Origin: Paenibacillus psychroresistens
GTDB lineage: Bacteria; Bacillota; Bacilli; Paenibacillales; NBRC-103111
Direction of reading: 5' to 3'
Assembly (NCBI RefSeq): GCF_009728935.1
Contig: NZ_CP034235.1
Span: forward strand, 6,213,501-6,277,500
DNA: 64,000 nt
In this document: positions 60,990-64,000 of the stretch, in pieces
How the letters are laid out: every line of letters begins with the position of its first letter
Position numbering within the stretch: the stretch's first letter is position 1
Notes under the pieces: model-generated
What the model was told of the DNA's origin: nothing
The model's database searches: none
The model's input: the letters and a program-made list of their open reading frames with translations, nothing else
Position numbers and translations under genes: made by a program

Positions 60990-62015
60990 TTAGGCAAAGT
61001 GGTTATATCCTTTTTTCGCAATCTCTACTTCAATGTCATCCAGCTGAAGCAAGCGCACACCTGCGAAGAGCTCCGTAACCTCTCCAATAATATGATAATC
61101 CAGCTGGTTCTTTTTAAACTCTTGTTCAATAAACGCTACCTGTGACTTTGGAGCGGTTCCAATTAATTGATACTCCTCACCACCGTACAGAATCCAGTCC
61201 ATTGCAGATTTTCCTGCCAGCTCTGCATACAGAATTAGATCAGGGTTCCGAGGAATCATGGCTTCATTCAACAATATTCCAACCTTTGAAGCCTCTGCAA
61301 TTTCCCATGCCTCACTTGCTAATCCGTCACTGATATCATTCAGCGCATGACAGCTGCCGCTATGTAATAAAGTACGACCAGCAAGAATTTGAGGCAGTGG
61401 ACGCCGATGCTTTTCAATTAATCGCTCAATAGATTCTGATTGATTCAAATCAAGTTTTAAGGGAGATTCCGTGTTTAAATAATCCAAGCCTGCGGCTGAA
61501 CATCCTAACGGCCCCGTTATAAAAACGATATCCCCAGGGCTAGCTGTGGAACGCAATAACGCCATTCCCGCTTCAATTTCACCCGTGACCTGTATAGTGA
61601 CGACCCATCCTCCAAGTGTTGAAGTCGTATCTCCACCAACAATTGCCACGCCGAATTGATCGGCACATGCATATAAACCCTCGTATAATTGCTTAGATAA
61701 TGTTATATCCGCGTTCTTGGGCAAAGTTAATGATACTAAAGCATATTTCGGGATAGCTCCCATAGCAGACAAATCACTTAAAGCTGCGGCCATTGCCTTA
61801 AAGCCAACATCTGACATTCGCATGGTCTTTTCATTGAAATGTATGTCCTGTACCATAGTATCACTAGAAAGGACAAGCTGGAACCCAGCTTTCATTTCTA
61901 CAACTGCAGCGTCATCCCCAATGCCGACAACAACTCCCAGTGATTTTTGCATAGCAGCTGTCTGATAAGGATTCGTCCATTGCCGAATTAATCCAAACTC
62001 ATCGTTTACAGGCAA
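60990..62015 (-). CDS. thiL: Thiamine-monophosphate kinase ThiL
   Basis: 341 residues from a TTG at 62015 with GGAGG 9 bases upstream. The open frame continues to 62165, but those 50 residues are not part of the family, and the shorter form has normal ThiL length. Motifs are NDEFGLIRQW near the start, VVVGIGDDAAVV, the metal-rich VLSSDTMVQDIHF, and VGGDTTSTLGG. It phosphorylates TMP to TPP. It heads the tsa operon, as ydiA does in B. subtilis. Confidence 0.92.
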   Translation of the reverse strand: MPVNDEFGLIRQWTNPYQTAAMQKSLGVVVGIGDDAAVVEMKAGFQLVLSSDTMVQDIHFNEKTMRMSDVGFKAMAAALSDLSAMGAIPKYALVSLTLPKNADITLSKQLYEGLYACADQFGVAIVGGDTTSTLGGWVVTIQVTGEIEAGMALLRSTASPGDIVFITGPLGCSAAGLDYLNTESPLKLDLNQSESIERLIEKHRRPLPQILAGRTLLHSGSCHALNDISDGLASEAWEIAEASKVGILLNEAMIPRNPDLILYAELAGKSAMDWILYGGEEYQLIGTAPKSQVAFIEQEFKKNQLDYHIIGEVTELFAGVRLLQLDDIEVEIAKKGYNHFA

Positions 62016-62161
62016 GCTACTCAACCTCCGTCTATTGTTGAACTTATTATATCTGTCTGCCAGCAATGTAGCAAGGTATACATACCAAGTTGAATCATCA
62101 TTAAAATGTAAAAATGCCGCTCCAGCCAACAATTTGCTTGTCGACAGAGCAGCATCTAAAT

Positions 62162-62329
62162 TCATTCGGTCTCATCCATGGTTTCCGTTGTAGATTCCTC
62201 GATTAAGCCATTATGAGGAGTAACATTACCACCGCCAAGCCCTTCATTAATCATCCGATCAATATCCATATAGTGATCTTCTCTGCCTTCATGTTCCCCA
62301 TCCACACAAGACTCGCAATCCTCCGCCAT
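62162..62329 (-). CDS. Small acidic protein, function unknown
   Basis: 55 residues from ATG 62329 with AGGTGG about 6 bases upstream. It is strongly acidic, with CESC near the N-terminus (MAEDCESCVDGEHEGRE) and a Gly-rich middle (INEGLGGGNVTP). The Cys pair and His residues might bind a metal, but there are too few to call a domain. It lies between cls and thiL on the same strand. I do not recognise a family. Confidence 0.55.
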   Translation of the reverse strand: MAEDCESCVDGEHEGREDHYMDIDRMINEGLGGGNVTPHNGLIEESTTETMDETE

Positions 62330-62406
62330 TTTACACCACCTAGTATTTTGGATAAGTGCATTTTTATTATGGGCATGATGAGAGTAGTCTATGCGATCCA
62401 ATTATT

Positions 62407-63837
62407 TCATAAAAGTGGAGAAAGTGTTCTAGCGAAAGCTTCCTTGGCTTTCTCAAACCGCGAGCGTTTTCGGAATTCTTCCAGGATCATTAGCTTGCTA
62501 TCCAGTAAATCCTGGCGGAAATCAGCTTCTAATTGGCCGATTACCTTGTTATCAAACATCACAGCATTCAATTCAAAGTTGCTAAAAAAGCTGCGCATGT
62601 CCAAATTCGCCGTACCTACAAAAGCGATCGTATCATCTATTATCAATATTTTGGAATGGATAAAACCTTTTGCATATTGATAAAAAACGACCCCTGCCTG
62701 CATTAATTCTTCCATATACGACAAGGAAGCCAAGTGAACAAGCTCTGAGTCCGGCACCAATGGAAAAATAATCTTCACTTCAATCCCGCTTATTGCCGCC
62801 ATTTTGAGCGCCATAAAAATGCTGGCATCTGGCACAAAATAAGGCGAAGCAATATGTATCCGCTGTTGTGCTGTCGTAATTGCGGCAAAATACACCTCCA
62901 GAATCGCATCCCAATGCTCATCCGGGCCACTGGTAACTATTTGCACCCACTGATTGTTTTCTTTATCCAGCAGCTCTGGATAATATCTAGAATCCGACAA
63001 CACAGCTCCACTGGCAAAACACCAATCCGTTAAAAAAGTATTCTGCAGAAAATAAACCGCATTGCCTTCCAGTTGAAAATGGGTATCTCGCCAATAACCT
63101 AGCTTAGGATTGCCTCCTAAATATTCATCACCAACATTGACACCGCCAAAAAAACCAACCGTTCCATCAATCACAACAATTTTACGATGATTGCGGTAAT
63201 TTAAACGCTTATCGATAAAGGCAATCAACGGATCCAGAAAGCTATGTACCTCAGCTCCCGCATCCGTTAACTCCTTAACATAACCTTTTGGAAGACTATA
63301 GCTGCCTATCCCATCATACAAGACACGTACCTTAACACCCTCTTGAGCTTTACGAATCAACAGCTGTTGAAATTCTGTACCTATTAGGTCATTGCGAATC
63401 GTATAAAATTGAAAATGAATATGATCCTTTGCAGCCTCTATTGCTGATTTAAGCGCATCGAACATCTCTTTAGTCTCCGCGAAGGTTGTCACCGAATTGT
63501 GTTTACATATCACACATCCTGGCAAGTTATGCAGCAGTCCAAATAATCGTTGATGCTTCCAAACTCCATGCAGCGGCACATCCGCTTCGTCCGACCGCTG
63601 AGCTATTTTTTGCAAATCACGCCGTATTTCCTTCATTACCCTTTGGCCTTTACGCTTCGATTTACGCTTCTGTGAATACGTTTTTGCCATAAAATAATAC
63701 ATTACAAATCCAATAAGCGGGAATATAAAGAGGATAACCAACCATGCCACTGTCTTAGAAGGGTAACGAAACTCAGCAACTAGAATAGTCATAATTTGAA
63801 AAATGAACAACAGCAGCACAATGATGACCCAGACCAC
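62407..63837 (-). CDS. cls: Cardiolipin synthase (phospholipase D family)
   Basis: 476 residues from a GTG with GGGAGG about 7 bases upstream. Two N-terminal membrane helices (about 3-22 and 34-54) are followed by two PLD half-domains. The HKD motifs are NHRKIVVIDG with GFFGGVNVGDEY, and HSKILIIDD with FVGTANLDMRSF. It joins two phosphatidylglycerol molecules to form cardiolipin at the cytoplasmic membrane. The length and helices fit bacterial Cls. Confidence 0.94.
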   Translation of the reverse strand: MVWVIIVLLLFIFQIMTILVAEFRYPSKTVAWLVILFIFPLIGFVMYYFMAKTYSQKRKSKRKGQRVMKEIRRDLQKIAQRSDEADVPLHGVWKHQRLFGLLHNLPGCVICKHNSVTTFAETKEMFDALKSAIEAAKDHIHFQFYTIRNDLIGTEFQQLLIRKAQEGVKVRVLYDGIGSYSLPKGYVKELTDAGAEVHSFLDPLIAFIDKRLNYRNHRKIVVIDGTVGFFGGVNVGDEYLGGNPKLGYWRDTHFQLEGNAVYFLQNTFLTDWCFASGAVLSDSRYYPELLDKENNQWVQIVTSGPDEHWDAILEVYFAAITTAQQRIHIASPYFVPDASIFMALKMAAISGIEVKIIFPLVPDSELVHLASLSYMEELMQAGVVFYQYAKGFIHSKILIIDDTIAFVGTANLDMRSFFSNFELNAVMFDNKVIGQLEADFRQDLLDSKLMILEEFRKRSRFEKAKEAFARTLSPLL

Positions 63838-63891
63838 AAGATCACCTCCCTATAGGAAGTGTTGCCTTAATGCTTGAATCAAATCCAGAAT

Positions 63892-64000
63892 TTAAGCCGC
63901 AACATCCCTTTTCTTAAAAAGAGACCATGACAATAAATTAAAGACTAAAAAGTACACAACTAATACGGCTATCGAGAATTGTAACGTCATCCCTTCAACA
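63892..64000 (-). CDS. C-terminal end of a membrane protein, probably an ABC-2 type permease (partial)
   Basis: The last 35 residues of a gene entering from the right edge read VEGMTLQFSIAVLVVYFLVF, then NLLSWSLFKKRDVAA and a stop. One membrane helix is followed by a positively charged end with the FKKRDV pattern common at the C-terminus of ABC-2 permease subunits. Too little is visible for a firm family call. Confidence 0.5.
   Translation of the reverse strand, partial: VEGMTLQFSIAVLVVYFLVFNLLSWSLFKKRDVAA

Overview
The window reads as a low- to mid-GC endospore-forming Firmicute of the Paenibacillus type. The grounds are SLH-domain S-layer genes, an HrcA/CIRCE-controlled groESL, T-box leader RNAs, YesM/YesN-Lpl sugar-uptake systems, strong AGGAGG ribosome sites, and the gene order thiL-tsaE-tsaB-rimI-tsaD / ABC-F / moaC / tatA-tatC / groES-groEL, which matches the ydi-gro neighbourhood of Bacillus subtilis. 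No species can be fixed from the sequence alone.

Region 1 (1-19.8 kb, minus strand) is one long, visibly A+T-rich S-layer (or other surface) glycan operon. Read in the direction of transcription it encodes: an ABC glycan exporter (Wzm/Wzt with a glycan-binding tail); a 1104-residue methyltransferase/coiled-coil/two-glycosyltransferase protein; the complete set for GDP-D-glycero-alpha-D-manno-heptose (hddA, gmhA, hddC, gmhB); two large membrane proteins that may be GT-C transferases; and an ArnC/GtrB-like glycosyltransferase. It ends with a compact block of two acyl carrier proteins, two KAS III enzymes, two short-chain reductases, one GNAT acyltransferase, a four-helix membrane protein and a WecE-like 4-amino-sugar aminotransferase. 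My reading of that block is a private short-chain acyl synthase that makes a (hydroxy)acyl group for N-acylation of a dTDP-4-amino-4,6-dideoxyhexose. This is the most interesting system in the window.

Region 2 (19.9-27.1 kb) carries a WaaL/PglL-type oligosaccharide ligase, a decayed histidine kinase, an SLH-anchored S-layer protein, and a recombination scar in which a groEL fragment is joined to the 3' end of a second ligase gene. Region 3 (27.1-36.1 kb) is housekeeping: groESL with CIRCE, a DUF559-like protein, tatC, tatA, mogA, moaC, 5-formyl-THF cyclo-ligase, an endonuclease/phosphatase-fold protein and an ABC-F ATPase.

Region 4 (36.1-39.3 kb) holds a CsoR-family regulator, a tight cluster of DnaA boxes, and leuA behind two tandem leucine-type T-box leaders and a consensus promoter. 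Region 5 (39.3-57.9 kb) is a carbohydrate-utilisation locus: YesM-type kinase, LplA-type binding lipoprotein, GH36, GH116, a 1461-residue secreted putative glycosidase, YesN-type regulator, two LplB/LplC permeases and an ADP-ribosylglycohydrolase-fold protein. Two matching 43-bp elements, each exactly 20 bp from a -10 box, lie before the binding-protein gene and the permease pair and probably form the regulon's operators. Region 6 (58.1-64 kb) is tsaD-rimI-tsaB-tsaE-thiL, a small acidic protein, cardiolipin synthase and the end of an ABC permease.

All functional statements rest on reading motifs and gene order by eye. No database search was run.
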